This document shows positions 36,922-45,137 of a stretch of DNA of 64,000 nt, piece by piece (the first letter of the stretch is position 1; each line of letters starts with the position of its first letter). The stretch covers positions 20,439 through 84,438 of the forward strand of contig NZ_QPJJ01000014.1 in the NCBI RefSeq assembly GCF_003337485.1, given 5' to 3'. The notes under the pieces are model-generated. The model ran no database searches and was not told the DNA's origin. It saw only the letters and a list, made by a program, of their open reading frames with translations. Made by a program: the position numbers and the translations under genes. This DNA is from Saliterribacillus persicus (GTDB lineage: Bacteria; Bacillota; Bacilli; Bacillales; Amphibacillaceae).

Positions 36922-38778
36922 TTAACTATTAAGTGTTTGCGTTTGTTTCTTTAAGGTTTGTTCATGAATATAATCTGTTAGTTCTACCGTTAACTCATAG
37001 TACATAAACGGTGTAACTAAGTAGACACCATTAAAATATTCAATTGCTGTATCAATGAGCTCCTTAGCAATTGCGATACCCTGTCTGAAGCCTGTAGCCC
37101 GGTTGTGGCTCGCTTGTTGCATTCTATCCCTAACATCGTCAGAAAGCCTCATACCTGGTACTTCATGGTGCAAAAATTCTGCGTTTTTATAGGAAATTAA
37201 TGGCATAATTCCAATAAAGATAGGTGTTTCAATGTGTTTCGTTGCGTGATAAAGCTCTATTATTGTTTCCTTATTAAAAATCGGTTGTGTTAAAAAGTAA
37301 TCAGCACCTTGTGCTATTTTCTTTTCCATTCGTTTGACAGCTTTATTGATGTGAGCAACATTCGGATTAAATGCAGCTGCAACTTGAAAATTAGTTTTTG
37401 TTTGAAGGGAGGTTCCAGCAAAGGAGATTCCCTCATTACACTGTTTAATCAAGCGTGTTAAATCAAAGGATGTAACATCAAAAACAGAAGACGCCCCGGG
37501 GAAACCACCAATACGAGTAGGGTCACCGGTAATCGCTAATATTTCATCAAATCCCAACGTATGCATTCCCATGAGATGTGACTGTAACCCAATTAAATTT
37601 CGATCACGACAGGTTAGATGAATTAATGTTTTTATATCGATCCCTTTTTGTTTAATCATCGTTGCCATTGCTGTGTTACTGACTCTTGGCGTTGCTAGAG
37701 AATTATCTGCTAGCGTAATGGCATCAACCCCCGCATCCTTTAGCGCTTGAACACCATCTAAAAAGGAATCTACCTGTAAGTGCTTTGGTGAATCGAGCTC
37801 GACGATTACGGTATGTCTTTTTTTCGCAATCGAGGCAATGGTATCCTGACTATCCTTTTTCTGCTTATCGATGATATGGATAGCTTGCTCGATAGGTTTT
37901 ATTTTTTTTTCAGTTAACGGCGATAAGCCTTCGACACCTTTTCGTAATGCCTGCACATGCTCTGGGGTGGTACCACAACAACCCCCAATTAAGCGCACGC
38001 CCTGCTTTTGAAAATTAGTAGCGCACGACTTAAAATAAGCAGCATCACTGCTGTAGACAAGCTTGCCATCCTCATAAGCTGGTAAACTAGCATTCGGATA
38101 AGCAGCAAGGTGGGCTTGCTTTGGCAGTGGTACATACTCAAGGGATTCAAGCATGTGATGCGGTCCAAGTCTACAATTGACACCGACGACATCTGCACCC
38201 AGATCTTCTAATTGTTTAAAAGCGTCTGGTAATGTTATTCCGTTTTCAAGGATGCCTGGTTCATGCATGGAAACATTTGTGATGATTGGTAGATCTGTTT
38301 CCTCTCTAGCAATCTGTAAACAATCCTTCAATTCATTCAAATCGTAATAGGTTTCTAGCAATAAACCATTTACACCTTCAAGTAAAAAGGTGTAAAGCTG
38401 CTCTTTGAAGCTTCGGATAATTTCTTTTCTTGAGCTTGTTATTTTTTGGACGCCACTAATGCCACCAATCGTTCCTAAAACATATGCTTTACTGTTGGCA
38501 GCTGTCTTTGCTAATTGAATCGCTTTACTGTTAATTTTTTGTACTTCATCTTCTAAGCCATAACGGGATAATTTTAAGTAATTTGCTCCATAAGTATTCG
38601 TTTGAATAACGTCCGCTCCAGCCTGAATATAGGACTCATGTACATGCAATACTTCATCTGGATTTGTTAAATTAAAAGCTTCGAAGCATTGATCGACACC
38701 ATGCGCATAAAGAAGTGTACCCATGGCCCCATCAGCAATGAGGATCTTGTTATTTAAATCCTCTCTTAAATCTTTCAC
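36922..38778 (-). CDS. yitJ: Bifunctional homocysteine S-methyltransferase / methylenetetrahydrofolate reductase (YitJ-like)
   Basis: 618 residues from the GTG at 38778, taken because GGAGG lies just before it; Bacillus YitJ has 612. The N-terminal methyltransferase domain (about 1-300) has ILIADGAMGTLLY, a zinc Cys in GVNCRLGP and the Cys pair GGCCGTTPEH. The C-terminal MetF-type TIM barrel (about 320-610) has VIVELDSPKH, HLTCRDRN, GDPTRIGG, TQPIFNKE and GIMPL. It makes 5-methyltetrahydrofolate and may also methylate homocysteine. The leader contains an S-box riboswitch, so expression follows SAM shortage. Confidence 0.93.
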   Translation of the reverse strand: MKDLREDLNNKILIADGAMGTLLYAHGVDQCFEAFNLTNPDEVLHVHESYIQAGADVIQTNTYGANYLKLSRYGLEDEVQKINSKAIQLAKTAANSKAYVLGTIGGISGVQKITSSRKEIIRSFKEQLYTFLLEGVNGLLLETYYDLNELKDCLQIAREETDLPIITNVSMHEPGILENGITLPDAFKQLEDLGADVVGVNCRLGPHHMLESLEYVPLPKQAHLAAYPNASLPAYEDGKLVYSSDAAYFKSCATNFQKQGVRLIGGCCGTTPEHVQALRKGVEGLSPLTEKKIKPIEQAIHIIDKQKKDSQDTIASIAKKRHTVIVELDSPKHLQVDSFLDGVQALKDAGVDAITLADNSLATPRVSNTAMATMIKQKGIDIKTLIHLTCRDRNLIGLQSHLMGMHTLGFDEILAITGDPTRIGGFPGASSVFDVTSFDLTRLIKQCNEGISFAGTSLQTKTNFQVAAAFNPNVAHINKAVKRMEKKIAQGADYFLTQPIFNKETIIELYHATKHIETPIFIGIMPLISYKNAEFLHHEVPGMRLSDDVRDRMQQASHNRATGFRQGIAIAKELIDTAIEYFNGVYLVTPFMYYELTVELTDYIHEQTLKKQTQTLNS

Positions 38779-38814
38779 ATTTTTTCCTCCTCTCTCATTT
38801 CTACTTGAGGATGA

Positions 38815-38857
38815 AAGAAAAAAAAGAGCCTTCATCCATATTGATGAAGACCCTTTT
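38815..38857 (-). terminator. S-box-controlled terminator of yitJ-metE
   Basis: On the minus strand AAGGGTCTTCATC pairs with GGATGAAGGCTCTT around an AATAT loop, followed by TTTTTTTT. It lies between the SAM aptamer and the start codon. Confidence 0.9.
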
Positions 38858-38872
38858 ATCTTTAACAGGATT

Positions 38873-38985
38873 CCTCATCTCTCAAGTATTGATCAAATAG
38901 ACCAATATGCTGGAATTAGCACCTTGTCTTTTACAGACGGTTGCTGAGGCTTCGAAGGGCCAGTCCCTCCACCTCTCTTGATAAG
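38873..38985 (-). promoter_or_regulatory. SAM-I riboswitch (S box) of yitJ-metE
   Basis: The minus strand reads CTTATCAAGAGAGGTGGAGG, GACTGGCCC, GAAGCCTCAGCAACC, AAGGTGCTAATTCCAGCA and closing GAGAGATGAGG, all conserved S-box blocks in order. CTTATC and GATGAG form P1. With S-adenosylmethionine bound, the downstream terminator forms and methionine synthesis genes are shut off. Confidence 0.97.
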
Positions 38986-39102
38986 AAAAAACTTATTTAG
39001 TTTTATGATTAGTTATATTACATCATTTGGAAAACAATATCAAGGGGATTTTGGAATTAAATAAATCTTTTTCAAATAAATGGGTATATTAAGCCAGTTA
39101 AG

Positions 39103-39153
39103 TTGACAGAGAAAGGGTTTGTGGTAATCTAGAATAAATGATAATAATTCTCA
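39103..39153 (+). promoter_or_regulatory. Promoter region with Fur box before the nitroreductase gene
   Basis: TTGACA at 39103-39108 is a perfect -35 box; candidate -10 elements are TAATCT (39125-39130) and TAGAAT (39130-39135), neither ideally spaced. TGATAATAATTCTCA at 39139-39153 matches the 7-1-7 Fur consensus TGATAATNATTATCA in 13 of 14 specified bases. Iron-dependent repression is expected. Confidence 0.7.
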
Positions 39154-39202
39154 TTTGAAGAGGTCGTATAAAGGGGAATTTAATTGGAAAGGGGAAAAGA
39201 GA

Positions 39203-39763
39203 ATGGAGTTAAAACGAATTATTGAGGAAAGACGGTCTGTCCAATTATTTCAGGACAAAGAAGTCCCAGAGAAATTAATGAAGGAATTACTAGAGACAGC
39301 AATTTGGGTTCCAAACCATAAAATGACACAGCCGTGGCGCTTTGTATTTGTTAAAGGAGAAGCTAAAAAACGTTTAGCTTCGATAAATCAAAAGCTAACA
39401 GAAGAGAAGTGTGAAGATGGCGAGCGAGAAAAGCTTGGTCAGCTAGCATTTGAAAAAATAAACAATCTTCCATTTATTATCATGGTGCTAAACGAGCTGA
39501 ATGAGAAAGAAAAGCTACAGGAAGAGGATTATGCTTCCACCAGCTGTGTGATTCATAACCTCAGTTTACTTGCATGGGAACAAGGAATAGGCATGATTTG
39601 GAAGACAGGAAAGCTAAGCTTTTGCGATGAAACGACTGCTTTGATTGGAATGAAAGACAATGAACGTGTGGTAGGAATGCTTCAAATAGGCTATCCGGCC
39701 AAAGTTCCAAAAGCGCTACCTCGTAAAGATGTGAACGACCGCATTACAATATTAGAAGATTAA
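39203..39763 (+). CDS. Nitroreductase-family flavoprotein, probably iron-regulated
   Basis: 186 residues from the ATG at 39203 behind GGAAAGGGG; an upstream extension has no site. The FMN-binding start KRIIEERRSVQLFQDKEVP, the WVPNHKMTQPWRFVFV segment and the end motif VGMLQIGYPAKVPKALPRK are typical of small nitroreductase-like NAD(P)H oxidoreductases (YdgI/YfhC/RutE-like). The ASTSCVIHNLSLLAWEQGIG helix lies at the dimer interface. The substrate is unknown. The Fur box in its promoter suggests a role in iron limitation, for example reduction of ferric chelates or quinones; that is inference. Confidence 0.83.
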   Translation: MELKRIIEERRSVQLFQDKEVPEKLMKELLETAIWVPNHKMTQPWRFVFVKGEAKKRLASINQKLTEEKCEDGEREKLGQLAFEKINNLPFIIMVLNELNEKEKLQEEDYASTSCVIHNLSLLAWEQGIGMIWKTGKLSFCDETTALIGMKDNERVVGMLQIGYPAKVPKALPRKDVNDRITILED

Positions 39764-39768
39764 TATAT

Positions 39769-39806
39769 AGCTGATTCTCTTTTTACGAAGAGGATCAGCT
39801 TTTTTA
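39769..39806 (+). terminator. Terminator of the nitroreductase gene
   Basis: AGCTGATTCTCTT (39769-39781) pairs with AAGAGGATCAGCT (39788-39800) with one mismatched position, then TTTTT. Confidence 0.9.
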
Positions 39807-39825
39807 ATGGCTAAAACTAAGAAAT

Positions 39826-39948
39826 ACGAATAAACGAGTCAGGTTGACGAATATAGGTGAAAATTTACGAATATATTAAAAAATTACCGAATAAAGCGAA
39901 GAAATAGACGAAAATATGTCAGAAAATACGAATATCCATCAATCTATC
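39826..39948. repeat. Six-copy array of a 20-21-bp degenerate repeat (array B)
   Basis: ACGAA-type cores start at 39826, 39847, 39867, 39887, 39908 and 39928, spaced 21, 20, 20, 21 and 20 bp. The fourth unit reads CCGAATAAAGCGAAGAAATAG, nearly the same as the core of array A (CGGAATAAAGCGAT). Like array A it has six units and begins just downstream of a terminator. Units contain stop codons in all likely frames, so it is not coding. Confidence 0.8.
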
Positions 39949-39966
39949 TTTAGAATAAATAGTCTA

Positions 39967-40062
39967 CAAAAAAAGATACCGATATTGGGTGTAATATCGG
40001 TATTAAAAAGGGGCTATCATTTTGTGAGAAAGCAAGCTTGTTAGCGTTGCTCTACTTGGAAC
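39967..40062 (-). ncRNA. Candidate minus-strand small RNA
   Basis: On the minus strand a TATACT -10 element (40074-40069) is followed about 100 nt later by a strong hairpin, ATACCGATATT/AATATCGGTAT (11 bp, 39976-40003), and TCTTTTTTTG, a textbook terminator. No minus-strand gene exists here to need it. The stretch between them can also form AGCAA/TTGCT. The predicted RNA is about 95 nt. A -35 box is poor, and expression is unproven. Confidence 0.4.
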
Positions 40063-40186
40063 ACTTAAAGTATAGCAAACGAATGAAAAGGTAGTGTAAA
40101 TTTCCAGTGAAGATACTGTAAAGTTTTTCCTCTCTCTCAAAAATTACTCTATAATGGAGAGAGATTTAAGTAGAAGGAGTGATTAG

Positions 40187-41743
40187 ATGGGGCGAAAAAG
40201 TTTCTCTATTTGCGTAACAAGTGATGTGCATGGATATGTTACTAGTGGAAACTATCGAGATAGTAAGGAAGAAAATCATGGATTGGCCAAGGTTGCCTCC
40301 ATTATTAAAACCCTAAGGCAGACAAACGAAATGATTCTATTAGATAATGGTGATTTTATTCAAGGAAGTCCACTTACCTATCACCATGCAACATTTAATA
40401 AGACAAAAGCCAATCCTCTGATAAAAGCTGCCAATGCTTTAAATTACCACGCTTTAACATTAGGAAATCATGAATTTAATTATGGATTAGACTATCTCAA
40501 AAATTTAAAGAGCCAATCAGACTTCCCATGGCTTGCTGCTAACATAATAGATAAAAAAACAGGCAAACCATACTTTGGTAAACCATATATCATCAAAGAG
40601 ATGAACGGTGTGCGTGTTGGAATCATTGGAGTAACAACGAAGTATATCCCTAACTGGGAGCACCCTACAAATATAGAAGGATTAGAATTTCGGGATGCAG
40701 TTATTGCTACACGAGAATGGGTAGAAAAAATAAAGAAAGAAGAGGATCCAGATTTTTTAGTAGTCATGTATCATGGTGGTGTTGAATGTGATCTTGAAAC
40801 CTCGAAGCCTTCCGAACCTTTAACTGGAGAAAACCAAGCATATCAGATATGCCAGGAAGTAGAAGGGATTGACGTGCTTGTTACTGGTCACCAGCATCGC
40901 TTTTTCACAACCACGATTAATGAAATCCCAGTTATCCAAACTGGTAAACAGGGACAAGCTTTAGGAGAAATAAAGATTACGATCGATCAGAATAAAGCGA
41001 AAAAAATAGCACTAAAACTACATAGCGTGACAGAAGATACGAAGGAAGATCCCGACATACTCTCACTTGTAGAAGTAGATGAAAAGGAAACACAGCGGTG
41101 GTTGGATCAGGCGATTGGGGAGGTTGAAGGAGACATGTTAATTACTGATGCCTTTGAAGCAAGACTGAAAGAACATCCCTTTATTGAATTTATTAACCGC
41201 GTTCAAATGGAGACAGCAGGAGTGGATATTTCGAATACAGCATTATTTGATAATCATGCTCCAGGGTTTAAAAATAAAATAACCATGCGCGATATTGTTA
41301 CGAACTATATTTATCCGAATACACTTAGGGTAATTCGAATATCAGGTCAAGATATGATGGACGCTTTAGAACAAAATGCAAGCTATTTTGATCTCAATGA
41401 TAAAGGGGAAGTTATTATTCATCCGTCATTCTGTGATCCTAAGCCACAACATTATAATTACGATATGTGGGAAGGGATAGAGTACACCTTTGATTTAACA
41501 AAACCAATTGGAGAACGATTGGTGCATCTCAATTACCACAGTCAACCTGTAAAAGCAGAAAATCAATATGATGTGGTGATGAATCATTACCGAGCAGGTG
41601 GTGGAGGAAATTATTCGATGTATCAAGGGAAAGAAATTATACAAGACATTCCAATAGATATGACAGAAGTTCTTGCAAATTATATTTTGGAGAATAAAAA
41701 GATAATAGCTACTTGCAATGATAATTTTAAGGTTTTGTACTAG
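40187..41743 (+). CDS. Cytosolic metallophosphatase / 5'-nucleotidase family protein
   Basis: 518 residues with the calcineurin-like domain first (about 1-280) and a 5'-nucleotidase C-terminal domain after it (about 320-500). Metal and catalytic motifs are visible: TSDVHGYV, LDNGDFIQGSP, LGNHEFNYGLDYL, VVMYHGGVE and VTGHQHRFF; the C-terminal domain has YIYPNTLRVIRISGQD and HYRAGGGGNYSMYQG. There is no signal peptide, unlike UshA or YfkN, so it should act inside the cell. It probably hydrolyses nucleotides or cyclic nucleotides; the substrate is not resolved. GAAGGAGTG precedes the ATG. Confidence 0.88.
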   Translation: MGRKSFSICVTSDVHGYVTSGNYRDSKEENHGLAKVASIIKTLRQTNEMILLDNGDFIQGSPLTYHHATFNKTKANPLIKAANALNYHALTLGNHEFNYGLDYLKNLKSQSDFPWLAANIIDKKTGKPYFGKPYIIKEMNGVRVGIIGVTTKYIPNWEHPTNIEGLEFRDAVIATREWVEKIKKEEDPDFLVVMYHGGVECDLETSKPSEPLTGENQAYQICQEVEGIDVLVTGHQHRFFTTTINEIPVIQTGKQGQALGEIKITIDQNKAKKIALKLHSVTEDTKEDPDILSLVEVDEKETQRWLDQAIGEVEGDMLITDAFEARLKEHPFIEFINRVQMETAGVDISNTALFDNHAPGFKNKITMRDIVTNYIYPNTLRVIRISGQDMMDALEQNASYFDLNDKGEVIIHPSFCDPKPQHYNYDMWEGIEYTFDLTKPIGERLVHLNYHSQPVKAENQYDVVMNHYRAGGGGNYSMYQGKEIIQDIPIDMTEVLANYILENKKIIATCNDNFKVLY

Positions 41744-41758
41744 AAATATAGCTAGATT

Positions 41759-41796
41759 AAAAGACAGAAATATGGAATGATTGTGTCTTTTTTTTC
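41759..41796 (+). terminator. Terminator of the 5'-nucleotidase-like gene
   Basis: AAAAGACA (41759-41766) pairs with TGTCTTTT (41784-41791), followed by more T. Confidence 0.75.
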
Positions 41797-41880
41797 AAAA
41801 AAATTACGAAAACAGGTATAAAATCCGAAATGTTGCCCCACAATGACAAATGTGACAGGCCCTTGTAATATAGTAATCTT

Positions 41881-41930
41881 TGTTACAGACTCTTAAACTC
41901 ACTGTAACCACAGAAGACTTTTAGTATGAT
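41881..41930 (+). promoter_or_regulatory. Promoter of the LysM/3D gene with WalR-like half sites
   Basis: Half sites TGTTAC (41881), CTTAAA (41892) and TGTAAC (41903) are phased exactly 11 bp apart; the WalR consensus is TGTWAH-N5-TGTWAH. The last overlaps the -35 position of a TATGAT -10 box at 41925-41930. Bacillus yocH, the likely relative, is a known WalRK target, so activation by WalR is plausible. The middle half site fits only 4 of 6 bases. Confidence 0.5.
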
Positions 41931-41967
41931 ACGATATGGCTTGTCAACATGAAAGGAGGCAGCACGG

Positions 41968-42771
41968 ATGAAAAAATTATTAGGATCCGCTGTAGTAGGA
42001 ATAGTAGGTTTGGGATTGTTTGCAACATCAGTAACTGCCACGGAATATGAAGTACAAAAAGGGGATAACCTTTGGACAATAGCAAAGGAAAATAACACAT
42101 CTGTAGAAGAATTAATGGAAATAAATGAATTAGATACAGAGGTGCTTCAACCAGAACAATTAATACAGATAGATACAGAAACAACATATATAGTAGAAAG
42201 AGGCGATACGCTAAGTCATATCGCAATGAAACATGGAGTAACTGTTGAGGATATACAAGAGTGGAACGAATTAGAAACCACTTTAATCCTAATCGGTGAA
42301 GAACTTACATTGAAGGAAGTAAATAAAGTCGAGGCAAATGCTTCAACTAAAAATAATGCTTCAAGTCAAGAACAAGAAGAAACACCAGTAGCTTCTGAGC
42401 CGGCAGCGGCTAAAGAAGAACCAAAACAAGAAGCTGCTCCTAAAGAGCAAAAAGCAGAACCAAAAAAGGAAGCACAATCAAGTGAAACAGTTGCAGTATC
42501 TGCAACAGCTTATACAGCAAAATGTGACGGTTGTTCTGGTATTACAGCAACAGGTGTAAATCTATTAGAAAACCCAAACATGAAAGTAATTGCAGTTGAT
42601 CCAAATGTTATCCCACTTGGAACTAGAGTCCACGTGGAAGGTTATGGTGAAGCAATTGCTGCTGACACTGGCGGCGCAATCAAAGGAAATAAGATTGATG
42701 TACACGTTCCAACAAAAGATGAAGCTTTTGCATGGGGTGTACGCCAGGTTAATGTAACCATTTTAGATTAA
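41968..42771 (+). CDS. Secreted cell-wall protein with two LysM repeats and a 3D domain (YocH-like)
   Basis: 267 residues. A signal peptide (about 1-24, ending TSVTATE) is followed by LysM repeats at about 25-71 (YEVQKGDNLWTIAKEN) and 72-117 (YIVERGDTLSHIAMKH), a long Ala/Glu/Lys/Pro linker to about 172, and a 3D domain (VSATAYTAKCDGCSG, GVNLLENPNMKVIAVDP, AADTGGAIKGNKIDVHV) with its conserved Asp residues. LysM binds peptidoglycan and the 3D domain is linked to murein hydrolysis. Length and layout match Bacillus YocH. GAAAGGAGG precedes the ATG. Confidence 0.92.
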   Translation: MKKLLGSAVVGIVGLGLFATSVTATEYEVQKGDNLWTIAKENNTSVEELMEINELDTEVLQPEQLIQIDTETTYIVERGDTLSHIAMKHGVTVEDIQEWNELETTLILIGEELTLKEVNKVEANASTKNNASSQEQEETPVASEPAAAKEEPKQEAAPKEQKAEPKKEAQSSETVAVSATAYTAKCDGCSGITATGVNLLENPNMKVIAVDPNVIPLGTRVHVEGYGEAIAADTGGAIKGNKIDVHVPTKDEAFAWGVRQVNVTILD

Positions 42772-42782
42772 TAGTTATGATA

Positions 42783-42818
42783 GATCCCCTTCTTTCATTA
42801 GGAGGGGATTTTATTTTT
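42783..42818 (+). terminator. Terminator of the LysM/3D gene
   Basis: ATCCCCT (42784-42790) pairs with AGGGGAT (42803-42809), then TTTATTTTT. The following ~210 bp to the AraC gene are AT-rich with no gene seen. Confidence 0.75.
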
Positions 42819-43030
42819 GGATTTTATCTACTATTTTTAGCTCCTAATTATTTTTACCCCCTCATTAAGCACCTAAACCTCTAAATTAATCTTCTTTGAA
42901 ACAGCAAAAAATAAAATCGACCAATAAAAAACACTATTCTAATCTATTAAGAAATGACTTTAGTTTTACCCATTGCTAAATCAAAATGCTACCACTAGCT
43001 ACAAGGAAAGTTAGAAATAAAAATGTTTTT

Positions 43031-43888
43031 TTATTTCTTGTTTTTTCGATAATCTGCAGGCGTAGTACCGACTAATTTTTTGAAAGTTCGATAAAAATGT
43101 GGTGTGCTATCAAAGTCGCTTAATTCAGCGATATGAGAAACAGGATAGTCAGTTTCCCGCAAAAGTTCTTTTGCTTTATAAGTTCTTTTTTTGTTTATAT
43201 ACACAGTAAGTCCCATTCCAGTTGTTTCCTTGAAGACTCTGCTGAAATGAGCTGGACTAACATGAGCTTTTTTAGCCAATAAGTTTAAGGAGATATTACC
43301 CCGAAGAGAATGATCAATATATGAAAAAATTTCATTCATCCAAAAACGGTTAAGATTTTCATCCCTAAATGTCTTATCTATTTGTTCAATACTTAAACGT
43401 GATAAAAAAAGTAATATTTGATGAGTAATTAAAATAGCAGCATGAATAAAACCAAGTTTCTTTCCATTTAATTCTTCTTCAATATTATGGAGAAATTGTT
43501 CAAAGATACTTTGATTCTTTACTGAAAGGGATATTTTATAATGCTTGTGTTTTTTTATTTTTTCTACAATAAGTAAATAGGAAAAGTTATCTTCTACAGC
43601 TATCGTTTGAATGAGAGCAGGGCTAAAAAAAATCACCGAAGAGGTAACTAAATCATTTTGATTCGGCACAGCATGATGGATAGTATCGTTGGGTACGATA
43701 AATACATCCCCTTTATTCATATCATATAAAATATTATTAATAAATATTGTTCCGGTACCTTTGTGAACGTAAATAATTTCATGAAAATCATGAATATGAG
43801 TTGGTAGCTCGTTTTTTGGATCCTTACTTCCTTTATATACAAACGAAAAGGGAAATAAGGAATTAGCATTCTTTTTAATTGGTTTCAT
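43031..43888 (-). CDS. AraC-family regulator of the downstream sugar operon
   Basis: 285 residues from the ATG at 43888, 6 nt after AGGTG; three alternative starts lie within 9 nt upstream. An N-terminal cupin-like sensor domain (HIHDFHEIIYVHKGTGTIFI, IVPNDTIHHAVPNQ) is followed by a central helical part and a C-terminal AraC double helix-turn-helix (about 190-285; ISLNLLAKKAHVSPAHFSRVF and PVSHIAELSDFDSTPHFYRTF). It is divergent from the dehydrogenase-led operon, separated by 139 AT-rich bases, and is probably its sugar-responsive activator. The inducer is unknown. Confidence 0.87.
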   Translation of the reverse strand: MKPIKKNANSLFPFSFVYKGSKDPKNELPTHIHDFHEIIYVHKGTGTIFINNILYDMNKGDVFIVPNDTIHHAVPNQNDLVTSSVIFFSPALIQTIAVEDNFSYLLIVEKIKKHKHYKISLSVKNQSIFEQFLHNIEEELNGKKLGFIHAAILITHQILLFLSRLSIEQIDKTFRDENLNRFWMNEIFSYIDHSLRGNISLNLLAKKAHVSPAHFSRVFKETTGMGLTVYINKKRTYKAKELLRETDYPVSHIAELSDFDSTPHFYRTFKKLVGTTPADYRKNKK

Positions 43889-44027
43889 CATCATCACCTA
43901 GTTATACTTTATATCAAAAAAGAGTATATATAAAGCAAAAATCGCAATTTTTATTTCAATATATTTTTGTTAGTCTAAATTAACAGAATATTTTTTAAAT
44001 CTGAAAGTTTATAAGGGGAGTATAATA

Positions 44028-45041
44028 GTGAAGGCTATTGTTTGTGAAGAACCAAGAGTGTTTAAGTGGCAAAATAAAAAGAAACCTCAAAATGAGAGTG
44101 GTTATGCTATCGTTAACATAAAGCGAATCGGGATATGTGGAACAGATTTACATGCATTTAATGGAAATCAACCTTTTTTTGACTATCCAAGAGTATTAGG
44201 GCATGAACTTTCAGGGGTTATAGAATCAGTAGGAGAAAATTCATATGGGTTAAAGGAAAATGATCAAGTGTCAGTCATTCCTTATATGGAATGTGGTAAG
44301 TGTTTAGCGTGTAAAAAAGGCTTAACAAATTGCTGTATAGATATGAAAGTTATGGGTGTTCATTTTGATGGAGGAATGGCTGAACAAATAAGTGTACCCT
44401 ATGATCATCTAATTAAAACGAATGATTTAAGCTTAGATCAAAGTGCTATCTTAGAACCCTTAAGTATCGGAGCACATGCGGTGAGACGATCTGATTTACA
44501 AAAAGGTGACTTTGTTCTAGTGATTGGCGCTGGTCCCATTGGGCTTGGTGTTATGCAAGCTGCTAAACGGATGGGTGCCAAGGTAATTGCGATGGACATT
44601 AACGAGGAAAGATTAATGTTCTCTGAAAATTGGGCTAAGGTAGACTATTCTATTAATTTACTAAATGGATCCTTAGAACAATTAAAAAACATTACAAATG
44701 GTGATATGCCAAGTATTGTCTTTGATGCCACTGGAAATAGTAAATCTATGATGGATGCTTTCCAATACCCAGCTCATGGTGGAAAATTAATATATGTAGG
44801 ATTAGTTAAATCAGATATTACGTTTTCCGATCCTTTATTTCATTCGAAAGAACTTACGCTAATGGCGAGCAGAAACGCGACACAAGAAGATTTTGATTTT
44901 GTTATACAATCTATTGAAAAGGGTTACATTGATGCTGATCGTTTTATTACCCATCGTGCCACTTTTGATCAACTACTAGATGAGTTCGAAAATTGGTTGA
45001 ATCCAGAAACCGGAGTAGTAAAAGCGATGGTTGAGTTATAA
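44028..45041 (+). CDS. Zinc-dependent medium-chain dehydrogenase (L-galactonate/sugar-acid dehydrogenase-like)
   Basis: 337 residues from a GTG after AAGGGGAG. Catalytic zinc ligands are Cys in GICGTDLHAF and the His-Glu of GHELSG; the structural zinc loop is CGKCLACKKGLTNC. The Rossmann motif is VIGAGPIGLGVMQ. The shape is that of RspB/LgoD-type polyol or sugar-acid dehydrogenases. Next to a lactonase and an L-galactose dehydrogenase-like reductase, oxidation of L-galactonate to D-tagaturonate, or of an L-fuconate derivative, is a sensible inference but not proven. It is the first gene of the operon. Confidence 0.82.
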   Translation: MKAIVCEEPRVFKWQNKKKPQNESGYAIVNIKRIGICGTDLHAFNGNQPFFDYPRVLGHELSGVIESVGENSYGLKENDQVSVIPYMECGKCLACKKGLTNCCIDMKVMGVHFDGGMAEQISVPYDHLIKTNDLSLDQSAILEPLSIGAHAVRRSDLQKGDFVLVIGAGPIGLGVMQAAKRMGAKVIAMDINEERLMFSENWAKVDYSINLLNGSLEQLKNITNGDMPSIVFDATGNSKSMMDAFQYPAHGGKLIYVGLVKSDITFSDPLFHSKELTLMASRNATQEDFDFVIQSIEKGYIDADRFITHRATFDQLLDEFENWLNPETGVVKAMVEL

Positions 45042-45071
45042 AATCAAAAGTGCCTGTGATTTAAAAGTATA

Positions 45072-45114
45072 GCAATAGTATTGCTGGAATGATTTGAAAA
45101 ATTATATTTTTCAA
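45072..45114 (+). other. Two tandem small hairpins between dehydrogenase and lactonase genes
   Basis: AGCAATAGTATTGCT and then TTGAAAAAT (45094-45102) with ATTTTTCAA (45106-45114) around a TAT loop. Neither is followed by a T-run, so they look like mRNA stability or processing elements. Confidence 0.45.
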
Positions 45115-45137
45115 GCATATGAAAGGATGACGAAAAT

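Noticed and set aside
38860..38990. T-box leader for the methionine genes
   Set aside because: No T-box sequence is present and the S-box blocks are complete, so SAM sensing explains the leader.
39826..39948. CRISPR array or coding repeat
   Set aside because: Same reasoning as for array A: no true spacers, and stop codons in the units.
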